Shown: piece after piece, positions 1 through 6,718 of the stretch
How the letters are laid out: each line of letters begins with the position of its first letter
Position numbering within the stretch: position 1 is the first letter of the stretch
NCBI GenBank assembly: GCA_943349385.1
Contig: CALQZM010000041.1
Location: forward strand, 1 to 7,324
Length of the DNA: 7,324 nucleotides
Source of the DNA: Candidatus Peribacteria bacterium
GTDB lineage: Bacteria > Patescibacteriota > Gracilibacteria > UBA1369 > GCA-2718715
Direction: 5' to 3'
Notes under the pieces: generated by a model
Databases searched by the model: none
What the model saw: the letters and a program-made list of their open reading frames with translations, nothing else
Told to the model about the DNA's origin: nothing
Program-made: the position numbers and the translations under genes

Positions 1-1277
1 AACAAGGTCGCAAAAATTATGCCAAAAAATTATTGATGGCAAATACTAATCGAAGTATGTTGATAGCCTTAACTACTGGTAGCATTTTACTATTATTTAC
101 AATTGTATATATTGCCTTACCAAATGCTACTATTTTAGTTAAACCAAATTCCGTTCCAATTGAACAGCCAGTAAATATTACTCTTGCTGATTCTCAAAGA
201 AATGCAGGATTGCTTAGAACTAGACCAAATCGAGTTATAGCAAGTTATATTGTGAATCCGGGAGTAATCGAACATTCAATTGCCTATGAAGCCACAGGTA
301 ATGACTTAAATGGCGCTAATGCTAAAGGATACGTTACGATTACTAATACTGTAAATCGTGAGTTTCCTTTGAAGCCATTTACTAGAATTCAAGCAGAAAA
401 CGGACTTATTTTTAGGACGCAAAGTTTTGTAAATGTTCCTGCTGGAAGCTCAAATACTCCAAGTCAAATTCAAATTGAAGTTGTAGCAGATTTAATAGAT
501 GTAAATAATATTCCAATTGGCGAAAGAGGTAATTTGCCAGCTGGTACTAAATTCAAAATCCCAGGTCTAACTAAAGTAAATTCTGAAGAAGTGTATGCAA
601 AAAACGCAGAAGCATTTACAGGTGGTGTCACTTCTAAAGACAAAACAGTTACCACTCGGGATATCCAAGCTGCTAAAGAATTTGCTAAAGCTGAATTAAA
701 CAAAGTTGTCCTTAAAAAAATGCAAGAATATTTAGTAAAAATGAATGGTGAACGAAATTTAAATCTTACTATTTTAAATGATCCCCAAGTTATAAAGTTA
801 GGCGAACCGCAAATTACCGTAGATGAATCATTAGTCGGTCAAAAAATGAATACTTTCAATGTTGTAGCAAGAGTAGAAGCAACGGGAATTGCATATGACC
901 GAAATGAATTACTTGAAATCTTAAAAGGCGAAATTACTTTACGAAAAAGTCCGGATAAAGCTTTAACTCAAATTGATGACAATGGAATTACTTACAGAAT
1001 TCTGAATCTTAAAGAAGACGTAGGTATTATTGAGATTACAGCTACTATTAGAGGTGTTGAGCAATTTAACTTAGACCCATCTCAAGAAGCTGCCCAAAAA
1101 TTGATCAAAAAAATTACCTCACATGTAGCAGGATTAGAGATTTCTGAAGCCGAAAAATACATAGAAAACTTGCCAGAAATCGAAAGTGCTGTTATACAGA
1201 CATGGCCTTTCTGGGCACCGACTATACCAAGCCGTCCTGAAAGTATTAAAATTGAAATCAATGAAACCAATAGATAG
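1..1277 (+). CDS. Membrane-anchored extracellular protein with baseplate J-like domain (5' partial)
   Basis: Seen: the frame is open from position 3 through the left edge, and the first ATG (position 36) has no Shine-Dalgarno, so the gene probably starts outside the window; ATG 36 (413 residues) is the fallback start. Counting from that Met, a lysine/arginine-rich stretch precedes one hydrophobic helix (about 8-28) ending in an LPNATI-type sequence, giving an N-in, C-out single-pass topology. Residues about 95-180 carry a beta-rich segment with a 'GLIFRTQ' strand, 'VPAG', and then 'GNLPAGT' followed by 'IPGL'. Known: this pattern is typical of proteins annotated baseplate J-like in Patescibacteria. 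The C-terminus ends in a Trp-Pro-Phe-Trp stretch (390-393) and a final beta strand. Inference: a surface or envelope assembly protein; no enzymatic motif is visible. Its last 17 bases overlap the next gene. Family call moderate, function unknown. Confidence 0.75.
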   Translation, partial: QGRKNYAKKLLMANTNRSMLIALTTGSILLLFTIVYIALPNATILVKPNSVPIEQPVNITLADSQRNAGLLRTRPNRVIASYIVNPGVIEHSIAYEATGNDLNGANAKGYVTITNTVNREFPLKPFTRIQAENGLIFRTQSFVNVPAGSSNTPSQIQIEVVADLIDVNNIPIGERGNLPAGTKFKIPGLTKVNSEEVYAKNAEAFTGGVTSKDKTVTTRDIQAAKEFAKAELNKVVLKKMQEYLVKMNGERNLNLTILNDPQVIKLGEPQITVDESLVGQKMNTFNVVARVEATGIAYDRNELLEILKGEITLRKSPDKALTQIDDNGITYRILNLKEDVGIIEITATIRGVEQFNLDPSQEAAQKLIKKITSHVAGLEISEAEKYIENLPEIESAVIQTWPFWAPTIPSRPESIKIEINETNR

Positions 1278-2037
1278 GTTCAAATATAATCAGGCTGAAT
1301 CGCCAGTATACAAGTACGGAAGCGGCCATAAAGTTGTTTTATTCTTACATGGCTGGGGCTCAAGCATTAACTCTTGGCAGTCTCTGTTAAGCCAAATTAA
1401 TAAAGCTGAATTTACAGCTTACTTCTTAGAATTACCCGGATTTGGTGACTCGAAAACCCCAATTAAAGCGTGGAAAGTAGACGACTATGCTAATATGGTA
1501 GTGGCATTTATGGATACACTTGAAGTAAAACCAGATTATTTAGTGGTGCATTCCTTTGGTGGCCGATTAGCCCTTAAACTTTTAGTTAATCAAAATAACA
1601 TTTTTAAGAAAGCTATTTTTATTGGAGCAGCAGGAATTAAGCCAGAGTTAACCAAGTTCCAAAAGTTAACAAAATTAGTTGCACCCTATTTCAAAACTCT
1701 AAAAACTAATAAATTCACTAAAAAGACCTACAGTTTTTTTCAAAAATTTTTATATAAACTAATGGGAACAGGTGATTACTTAAAAGTAGAAGGAGTTATG
1801 CGAAAAACATTCCTAAATGTAATAGAAGAAGATCTAACTGAAAATTTAGCCAAAGTTAAAATTCCAGTTAGATTAATTTGGGGCGATCAAGATAGCTACA
1901 CACCGCTTTGGATGGGCAATCTAATGCATCAAAAAATTACTAATTCCGAATTAATTGTTATCGAAGAAGGTAAACATGGTTTACATTTGCAAAAACCAGA
2001 CTTAATAGTGCAGAATATACACGAATTCTTTAGTTAA
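1261..2037 (+). CDS. Alpha/beta hydrolase fold protein
   Basis: Predicted serine hydrolase of 258 residues; substrate unknown. Seen: oxyanion-hole motif HGWG (30-33), an 'LPGFGDS' turn (58-64), nucleophile elbow VHSFGG with Ser98, an acid in GDQDSYTP (Asp211), and a catalytic His239 in 'EGKHG' near the C-terminus. This is the complete triad in the canonical order. A lid/cap region with many Lys, Phe and Tyr spans about 130-190. No signal peptide or membrane helix, so it is probably cytoplasmic. The start at ATG 1261 was preferred over an upstream in-frame GTG at 1186 because homology-like sequence begins shortly after it and the GTG would add 25 residues read from inside the preceding gene. 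The overlap with that gene suggests coupled translation. Odd point: the residue two before the nucleophile is Val where the family usually has Gly. It could be an esterase, lipase or amidase. Confidence 0.9.
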   Translation: MKPIDRFKYNQAESPVYKYGSGHKVVLFLHGWGSSINSWQSLLSQINKAEFTAYFLELPGFGDSKTPIKAWKVDDYANMVVAFMDTLEVKPDYLVVHSFGGRLALKLLVNQNNIFKKAIFIGAAGIKPELTKFQKLTKLVAPYFKTLKTNKFTKKTYSFFQKFLYKLMGTGDYLKVEGVMRKTFLNVIEEDLTENLAKVKIPVRLIWGDQDSYTPLWMGNLMHQKITNSELIVIEEGKHGLHLQKPDLIVQNIHEFFS

Positions 2038-2048
2038 TCTAAATAAGA

Positions 2049-3575
2049 GTGCTCCTAAAACTACTTACATTTTCGCTTCTAACATTATTATCAGTTAGAA
2101 CCTTATATTTCTATCAATTAAAGGAATATCGATTTGATCGTTTGTACGATTTTTTTAGGTTTGATAAAGGATTAAGGACTGTTTTTAGCCTTCCGTTTAT
2201 AATTAGTTACTTAGTATTTGGACTGAATTTAGTAATTAATTCAAGCCTACTTTTTCTAGTTGGTCTAATTTCTTTAGGCATACATTGTGCTTTAAGTTTT
2301 AATAAATACGGTTTTTTACGACCATCATTAACTATAAAAGCACTAACAATTCTAATCCTGCAGTTATTTCTAATTCTCTATGGATTGTTTTATCTGAATT
2401 TAAGCGCAACGATTACTGTACTATTAGCACCGCTAGGGCTATTTGGATTAGTCCTAATATATACGCCTGTTACGAAATTATTAAAGGAACTAACTATTTA
2501 TAAAGCTCAACAAAAATTAAAAAAACATTCCAACTTAATTATAATCGGAATCACTGGGAGTTACGGAAAATCCTCAGTAAAAGAATACCTTGCACAAGTC
2601 CTTTCTTTTAATGAAAAATTCCAAGTTTTAAAAACGCCAAAAAATATAAATACAGATATAGGAGTTGCTAAAGTAATTCTTAACTCCTTACTGCCAACGC
2701 ATAGAGTTATGATAGTTGAAATGGGAGCTTATAAAATTGGTGAAATTTCTAATATCGTAAAAATGATGCCTTTAGACTTTGCAGTAATTACGGCAATGGC
2801 GCATCAACATTTATCTTTATTCGGTTCTCTAGAAAATATTCAAACTGCAAAGTCTGAAATTGCCCAAGGATTAAAGCCTGATGGTAAATTATATTTGAAT
2901 GTAGACTCCAAAGGTGTTTACGAAATTCTGAATAACTTTAACGGATCACAAGTAGTTACTTACGGAACTTCACCCAAAGCCACCTTGCAAGTTTACAATC
3001 CTGTAGAGGATTGCACAAAAAATCAAATCAGCTTTAGTCTAAACCAAGAAGCCTTCCAGGCTACTACACTTCCAATGCATAATGCCTATAACTTAGCACC
3101 AGTAATTGATATCGCCATTAAATTAGGTCTTAGTTTAGCAGACATCAAAATGGCTCTATTGAATCTAAAACCTTCGGACAATAGTTTTAAACTATTAAAA
3201 ACAGCTAAATATACAATCGTAGATGACAGTTATAATTCTAACCTAGAAGGATTCAAATCGGCAGTTGCTTTTACCAAAAGCATGCCTGCACCTCAAAAAG
3301 TTTTAATTACAATGGGGATGATCGAGCTTGGTACTTTATCGGAATCAATGCATAGAGACATAGCCAGTAATTGCGACTTTTATGACCTTGTGATTTTAAC
3401 AAAACAGGAACTTAAACCTTATTTTGAACCTTACATTAAACCAGAAAAATTAGTTATGGTAGAATCTCCAGATGAAATTATTGAAGCCCTGCAACAAAAA
3501 TTAGTAGATGGATCTTTAATTTTGGTAGAAAATCGACTGAATCCCAAAGTTTTCAATTATTTAAAAAATAGCTAG
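2049..3575 (+). CDS. Membrane-anchored Mur ligase family protein, MurF-like
   Basis: ATP-dependent amide ligase of the Mur family, closest by motif to MurF (D-Ala-D-Ala addition to the UDP-MurNAc-peptide). Seen in 508 residues: about five hydrophobic helices (1-21, 45-61, 65-82, 96-116, 120-139) whose basic loops 22-44, 83-95 and 142-160 all fall on the inside; P-loop GITGSYGKSS (167-176, Lys174); KNINTDIG (198-205); Glu224 in VEMG; AHQHLSLFGS (251-260); AKSE with Lys268 at the usual carbamylated position; HN (344-345); DDSYNSN (392-398); MGMIELG (422-428). The central ATPase and C-terminal domains are therefore intact. The N-terminal Mur domain that binds the UDP-sugar is absent; the membrane region takes its place. 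GTG 2049 is the first start after an in-frame TAA at 2040, 11 bases after the hydrolase gene. Inference: a ligase working at the cytoplasmic membrane face, possibly on a lipid-linked substrate. It may be the genome's MurF or a specialised paralogue. Confidence 0.85.
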   Translation: MLLKLLTFSLLTLLSVRTLYFYQLKEYRFDRLYDFFRFDKGLRTVFSLPFIISYLVFGLNLVINSSLLFLVGLISLGIHCALSFNKYGFLRPSLTIKALTILILQLFLILYGLFYLNLSATITVLLAPLGLFGLVLIYTPVTKLLKELTIYKAQQKLKKHSNLIIIGITGSYGKSSVKEYLAQVLSFNEKFQVLKTPKNINTDIGVAKVILNSLLPTHRVMIVEMGAYKIGEISNIVKMMPLDFAVITAMAHQHLSLFGSLENIQTAKSEIAQGLKPDGKLYLNVDSKGVYEILNNFNGSQVVTYGTSPKATLQVYNPVEDCTKNQISFSLNQEAFQATTLPMHNAYNLAPVIDIAIKLGLSLADIKMALLNLKPSDNSFKLLKTAKYTIVDDSYNSNLEGFKSAVAFTKSMPAPQKVLITMGMIELGTLSESMHRDIASNCDFYDLVILTKQELKPYFEPYIKPEKLVMVESPDEIIEALQQKLVDGSLILVENRLNPKVFNYLKNS

Positions 3576-4832
3576 ATGTCAATTTTATCTCAGTTCGATC
3601 AAAACATCGATGCAAAAGCATGCTTTGCAGCAGTTCGCAATTTGCTATTTCCCTTTAACCTAAAAAGGGGTTCCGCCACCACAAATGCAGAACTTGAATT
3701 AACAGAGTTTTTAGGACAACCAGCAGTATTAGTAGATTCCGGGCGAACTGCCCTGTACTTAATTTTGGAACAATTAAAAAAACAAAATCCAAATAAAACA
3801 GAAGTTTTAGTATCAGGATACACCTGCGTAGTAGTCGTGAATTCAATTTTGAAGGCCGGCTTAAAACCTGTTTACCTAGATATAACTTCAATAAATTTTA
3901 AGCTAGATCCAGAAAGTTTACATTCAAGAGTTTCTGCAAATACCTTAGCCTTGATTGTTCAAAACACTTTTGGGTTCGTTGATGATTATGATTTCTTACA
4001 ATCATTTTGCCAGCAACACGACTTATCATTAATCGAAGATGCGGCACATTCAATCGGGGCTAAATACAAAGAGCAGAAAATCGGAACTTTGGGCGACTTT
4101 GCTTTTTTTAGCTTTGGATCAAATAAAATTATAACCTCATCTCGAGGAGGTGCACTTACTGCCAAAGATCAAAAGGCACTATTAGAAATTCGTGAATTAG
4201 TTTTAAGATTGCCATTTCAGCCAATCTCTCAAATCTTAAAACACAACTTTAAAACTGTATGTTTCTATTTATTTACCAAAATTTACTACGAATTAAAGTT
4301 AGGTAAGGCTATTTTAGCCGTGTTTTCAAAGTTGGGGCTTTTTCCGAAAATTATTACTGATCAAGAAAAATCCCTTACAGTTGAGGAAATTGAGTGTTAT
4401 CAATATCCAAATTCTTTAGCTAGATTATTGCTCGGGCAAATTAAATCATTACCAGAAAACCTAGCCCATCGAGAGAAAATTGCCAATATTTATGCCCACA
4501 ACTTAAACATTGATTTAATTTCTAATTTAGATTTTTCGGCACCAAATCAAGCTTTTTTAAGTTTTCCTATTTCTTTCGATAGTTCAGTAGATTTGAAAAA
4601 TTTATACGCAAAACTAGAAAGTTTCAATCTGCAATTAGGGCTAGAATGGAGCTTTCAAAACATAGTTCCTCAAAATATAGATTTTCAAATGACTAAATAT
4701 GAGCTATTATCATGTTCCAATGCAGAAAGAATTGCTAAAATCACGGTTTGTCTACCCACTCACTCTAAAATAACTGAAGCCGCAGCGCATAAAATAATTA
4801 AATTATTGAACAATGAGCAACTATATCGTTAA
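3576..4832 (+). CDS. DegT/DnrJ/EryC1/StrS-family PLP aminotransferase
   Basis: Fold-type I PLP enzyme of the sugar-aminotransferase family, 418 residues, cytoplasmic. Seen: SGRTAL (55-60, phosphate-binding region), GYTCVVVVNSILKAGLKPVY (81-100, the usual family block), a 'LDI' strand, EDAAHS (154-159, with Asp155 expected to pair with the PLP ring nitrogen), and SFGSNKIITSSRGGAL (179-194) with Lys184 as the Schiff-base lysine. Known: relatives transfer an amino group from Glu or Gln to keto-sugars, and a few members act on other substrates or as dehydratases. Residues about 205-265 form a hydrophobic, Lys-rich insertion, longer than in compact members, perhaps a membrane-facing or substrate lid element. 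ATG 3576 directly follows the TAG of the ligase gene, and the 3' end overlaps the FemAB gene by 20 bases. The context suggests an amino sugar or amino-bearing envelope precursor; the exact substrate is unknown. Confidence 0.88.
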   Translation: MSILSQFDQNIDAKACFAAVRNLLFPFNLKRGSATTNAELELTEFLGQPAVLVDSGRTALYLILEQLKKQNPNKTEVLVSGYTCVVVVNSILKAGLKPVYLDITSINFKLDPESLHSRVSANTLALIVQNTFGFVDDYDFLQSFCQQHDLSLIEDAAHSIGAKYKEQKIGTLGDFAFFSFGSNKIITSSRGGALTAKDQKALLEIRELVLRLPFQPISQILKHNFKTVCFYLFTKIYYELKLGKAILAVFSKLGLFPKIITDQEKSLTVEEIECYQYPNSLARLLLGQIKSLPENLAHREKIANIYAHNLNIDLISNLDFSAPNQAFLSFPISFDSSVDLKNLYAKLESFNLQLGLEWSFQNIVPQNIDFQMTKYELLSCSNAERIAKITVCLPTHSKITEAAAHKIIKLLNNEQLYR

Positions 4833-5847
4833 AACATTAGAAAATAAAACCGACTGGGAAAAATTTCTTAGATTATCTAAGTTCAATTTATTCGTTCAGT
4901 CTTGGTATTACGGTGAATTTAACCGAGCTATGGGCGATGACGCTTTTGTTTTAGGGGTTTTTGATCACCATGGCGACCGAAAAGAGTTAGTGGGCGGAAG
5001 CCTAGTTGTCGTTGTAAATGCAAAACGAGGTAAGTTCTTCTATTTACCATATGGACCAGTTCTAGACTTTGAAAACAAACAATTAGTAGAATCTTTTTTT
5101 AATGAATTAAAGTACTTAGCTAAGCATAAAGGAGTAGATTTTATACGAGTTTCTCCATTTTTAGAGGATTCCGCACAGCATCGCCAATTATTTAAGGATC
5201 AAGGCTTTAAAAAATCGCCAATACACATGATCGCCGAACATACGACTATATTGCAGCTAGACGGTGACGAACTTGAATTGCTTAAAAATATGAACCAAAA
5301 CCATCGGAATTTAATTAGGCGAGCGCAGCGAGACGGCATCGAAATCCGTACTAGTGAAGAAGTTTTAGATGTTAAAATCCTGCATAACTTATTACAAGAA
5401 ACTTCAAAACGACATAGTTTTACGCCTTTCTCACTTAAGTATCTTGAAAATGAGTTTAGAGTTTTTCAAAACAGAGGTGAAGCCAAATTGTATTTTGCTT
5501 ATCACGAAGGGGATCTACTGGGCGCTGCCATGATTTTCTTTTATGGGAATTCAACGGTATACCGACATAGCGCCTCGTCTTCAGTTAAGTCTAAAATGCC
5601 TTCAAGCTATGCTATTCAGTGGGAAGCTATCCAAGAATCAAAAAGAAGAGGCATAACTTATTACAATTTCTGGGGAATCGCTCCTGAAGGAAATAAAAAA
5701 CACCCGTTCTATGGAATTACCCATTTTAAAAAAGGATTTGGCGGATTCCTACTTGATTTAGTACCTGCCCAAGATTTTGCAATTACCAAAAAATATTGGT
5801 TTAACTGGATCATCGAAACAGCCCGAAAATTTAAACGAGGATTTTAA
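4813..5847 (+). CDS. FemAB-family peptidoglycan bridge aminoacyltransferase
   Basis: Predicted FemA/FemB/FemX-type transferase, 344 residues, two GNAT-like domains. Known: FemAB proteins use aminoacyl-tRNA to add amino acids to the stem peptide of lipid II or its soluble precursor at the inner membrane face. Seen: N-terminal domain with 'FVQSWYYGEF' (27-36) and 'YLPYGPV' (77-83); central 'NHRNLIRRAQRDGIEIR' (163-179), the basic Arg-rich family motif; second domain with 'YYNFWGIAPEGN' (283-294) and 'GITHFKKGFGG' (301-311), the characteristic C-terminal block. The long coiled-coil arm of staphylococcal FemA is not evident, so this is closer to the compact FemX-like form. No signal peptide or membrane helix. 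ATG 4813 lies inside the aminotransferase gene's end and has no Shine-Dalgarno, so translation is probably coupled. The amino acid transferred cannot be told from sequence; a non-peptidoglycan acceptor remains possible. Confidence 0.9.
   Translation: MSNYIVKTLENKTDWEKFLRLSKFNLFVQSWYYGEFNRAMGDDAFVLGVFDHHGDRKELVGGSLVVVVNAKRGKFFYLPYGPVLDFENKQLVESFFNELKYLAKHKGVDFIRVSPFLEDSAQHRQLFKDQGFKKSPIHMIAEHTTILQLDGDELELLKNMNQNHRNLIRRAQRDGIEIRTSEEVLDVKILHNLLQETSKRHSFTPFSLKYLENEFRVFQNRGEAKLYFAYHEGDLLGAAMIFFYGNSTVYRHSASSSVKSKMPSSYAIQWEAIQESKRRGITYYNFWGIAPEGNKKHPFYGITHFKKGFGGFLLDLVPAQDFAITKKYWFNWIIETARKFKRGF
5837..5840 (+). promoter_or_regulatory. Shine-Dalgarno GAGG for the yceD/DUF177 gene
   Basis: GAGG lies 8 bases before ATG 5849, inside the last codons of the FemAB gene. 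It is the only clear Shine-Dalgarno in the window. It supports ATG 5849 as the start rather than the in-frame TTG at 5777. Confidence 0.65.
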
Positions 5848-5848
5848 T

Positions 5849-6340
5849 ATGAACAATAATTTAAAACTACCAATTCACGAGCTGTTCTACAGTAAAGCAG
5901 GTACAATCGACACTTTTACAATCGAAGTTCCAGTCTTTGAAGACTCTGAAATTAATATTGTCCCAGGTCAAAAAATCACCCTAACAGGAATTAAAATTGA
6001 CGATGGAATCTGCCTTTACTCTGAAGGTCAAACTTTAAAAGTGTCTTACAATTGCGCCCGTTGCTTAAAGACTGTCGATACAGAAATTACACTAGAAACT
6101 CTAGAAAAGCATTATTACGTAACGATTCCAGAAGACATGGATTCAGATTTAGCCGAAGAGGTAGAAAGCAAAAATTTTGAAATCGACTTAACTTCACTAT
6201 TAAAGGAAACTGTATTTTTAAGTTTAGATCCAGTCTTGACTTGTGGAGAAGATTGCCCAGGTATGCCAGACTACGGTGCTATTCCAACCCAGCCAACCAG
6301 CAAAAATCCTTTTACGGACTTAAAAGATTTACTGAAATAG
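5849..6340 (+). CDS. YceD/DUF177 family protein, four-cysteine form
   Basis: Small acidic cytoplasmic protein of 163 residues. Known: the YceD/DUF177 family is usually encoded just before rpmF and is linked to ribosome or 23S rRNA biogenesis; the molecular role is poorly defined. Seen: an N-terminal beta-rich half; Cys69-Ala-Arg-Cys72 followed by Leu, the typical family CxRCL motif; an acidic middle (95-107); a second pair Cys132-x3-Cys136 in 'LTCGEDCPG'; and a C-terminal 'NPFTDLKDLL' tail typical of the family (after 'CPG'). The two cysteine pairs suggest a zinc site. The start at ATG 5849 is chosen for its GAGG and because it follows the FemAB stop by one base; an in-frame TTG at 5777 would add 24 residues read from within FemAB. 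It may be co-transcribed with the envelope operon even though its function belongs with the downstream ribosomal gene. Confidence 0.88.
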   Translation: MNNNLKLPIHELFYSKAGTIDTFTIEVPVFEDSEINIVPGQKITLTGIKIDDGICLYSEGQTLKVSYNCARCLKTVDTEITLETLEKHYYVTIPEDMDSDLAEEVESKNFEIDLTSLLKETVFLSLDPVLTCGEDCPGMPDYGAIPTQPTSKNPFTDLKDLLK

Positions 6341-6380
6341 ATCATAGTGTCTATTGCTTAGCTTTAGCTGGCGAAACATT

Positions 6381-6410
6381 TTGACAAATTATCCTTAGAT
6401 ACTAGGTAAT
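6381..6410 (+). promoter_or_regulatory. Candidate upstream sigma-70-type promoter for rpmF
   Basis: A perfect TTGACA (-35) at 6381-6386 is followed after 18 bases by GGTAAT (6405-6410), a 4-of-6 match to the -10 consensus. It lies in the only real non-coding gap, 71 bases upstream of the rpmF ATG. The -10 is weak and chance matches are likely in AT-rich DNA. Confidence 0.35.
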
Positions 6411-6425
6411 TTTCTGAATTTTTCC

Positions 6426-6453
6426 TTGATTTTCTGCGGAAATTCGCTATTAT
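6426..6453 (+). promoter_or_regulatory. Candidate proximal sigma-70-type promoter for rpmF
   Basis: TTGATT (6426-6431, 4 of 6) and TATTAT (6448-6453, 5 of 6) are separated by 16 bases. Transcription would start near 6460, giving a leader of about 20 bases before ATG 6481 and excluding the in-frame GTG at 6457 as a start. The spacing is acceptable, but AT-rich background makes this tentative. Confidence 0.4.
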
Positions 6454-6480
6454 CTCGTGGCTAAACATAAATTTTTACCT

Positions 6481-6711
6481 ATGGCAGTTCCTAAAAAGAA
6501 AATATCAAAAGGCGTAAGCAGAACTAGAAAAAAGGCTTGGACACGTGATTGCGTAACTAAATTACGAAATTTAGTGCAATTAGTACAAGACAAAGAAACT
6601 GGTGATTTTCACCTTAACCACCATGTAAATCCAGTAACTGGAAAATACAATGGTCGACAAGTATTAGACATGTCTAAAGACTTAAACAACATTACTAAAA
6701 TTAAAGCATAA
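6481..6711 (+). CDS. rpmF: 50S ribosomal protein L32 (bL32)
   Basis: Structural protein of the large ribosomal subunit, 76 residues. Seen: the N-terminus MAVPKKKISKG followed by SRTRKKAW is the diagnostic L32 start, and the later 'HHVNPVTGKYNGRQVL' (47-62) aligns with the usual C-terminal 'H.vC..CG.Y.GR.V' block. ATG 6481 is chosen because L32 proteins begin MAVPKKK; an in-frame GTG at 6457 would add eight residues the family does not have. Odd: the two CxxC pairs of the zinc-binding form are gone (the only Cys is residue 24), so this is a zinc-independent L32. It is also longer than the usual 56-65 residues, with a polar C-terminal extension after about residue 62. It follows the yceD/DUF177 gene, the normal partner, and sits 7 bases before nusB. 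Confidence 0.95.
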   Translation: MAVPKKKISKGVSRTRKKAWTRDCVTKLRNLVQLVQDKETGDFHLNHHVNPVTGKYNGRQVLDMSKDLNNITKIKA

Positions 6712-6718
6712 TTAGATA

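Noticed and set aside
470..703. Minus-strand open frame of 77 codons
   Set aside because: It lies inside the J-like gene, has no recognisable motif, and all other genes run on the plus strand; a shadow frame.
1186..1260. In-frame GTG start giving the hydrolase 25 extra residues
   Set aside because: The stretch lies wholly inside the preceding gene's C-terminal coding region, and its translation has no hydrolase features; ATG 1261 gives a normal-length protein.
1082..1270. Minus-strand open frame of 62 codons
   Set aside because: It lies fully antisense to the end of the J-like gene with no start signal or domain; a shadow frame.
2049..3575. PgsB/CapB-type poly-glutamate synthase, which also joins a membrane segment to a Mur-like ATPase
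   Set aside because: The MurF-type motifs of the core and C-terminal domain (KNINTDIG, HLSLFGS, DDSYNSN, MGMIELG) are all present, and no PgsC or PgsA partner is adjacent.
3599..3891. Two short minus-strand open frames inside the aminotransferase gene
   Set aside because: They overlap the conserved PLP-enzyme coding sequence in other frames and show no family motif.
5777..5848. In-frame TTG start for the YceD/DUF177 gene
   Set aside because: It would read 24 residues from within FemAB; ATG 5849 has a GAGG at the right distance and directly follows the FemAB stop.
6341..6380. Possible terminator hairpin after the yceD/DUF177 gene
   Set aside because: Only 4-base stems (ATAG/CTAT with a 3-base loop, and an AGCT pair with a 2-base loop) without a T-run; too weak to call.
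6457..6480. GTG start extending L32 by eight residues
   Set aside because: L32 proteins begin MAVPKKK, which starts exactly at ATG 6481, and the proximal promoter candidate would start transcription after this GTG.
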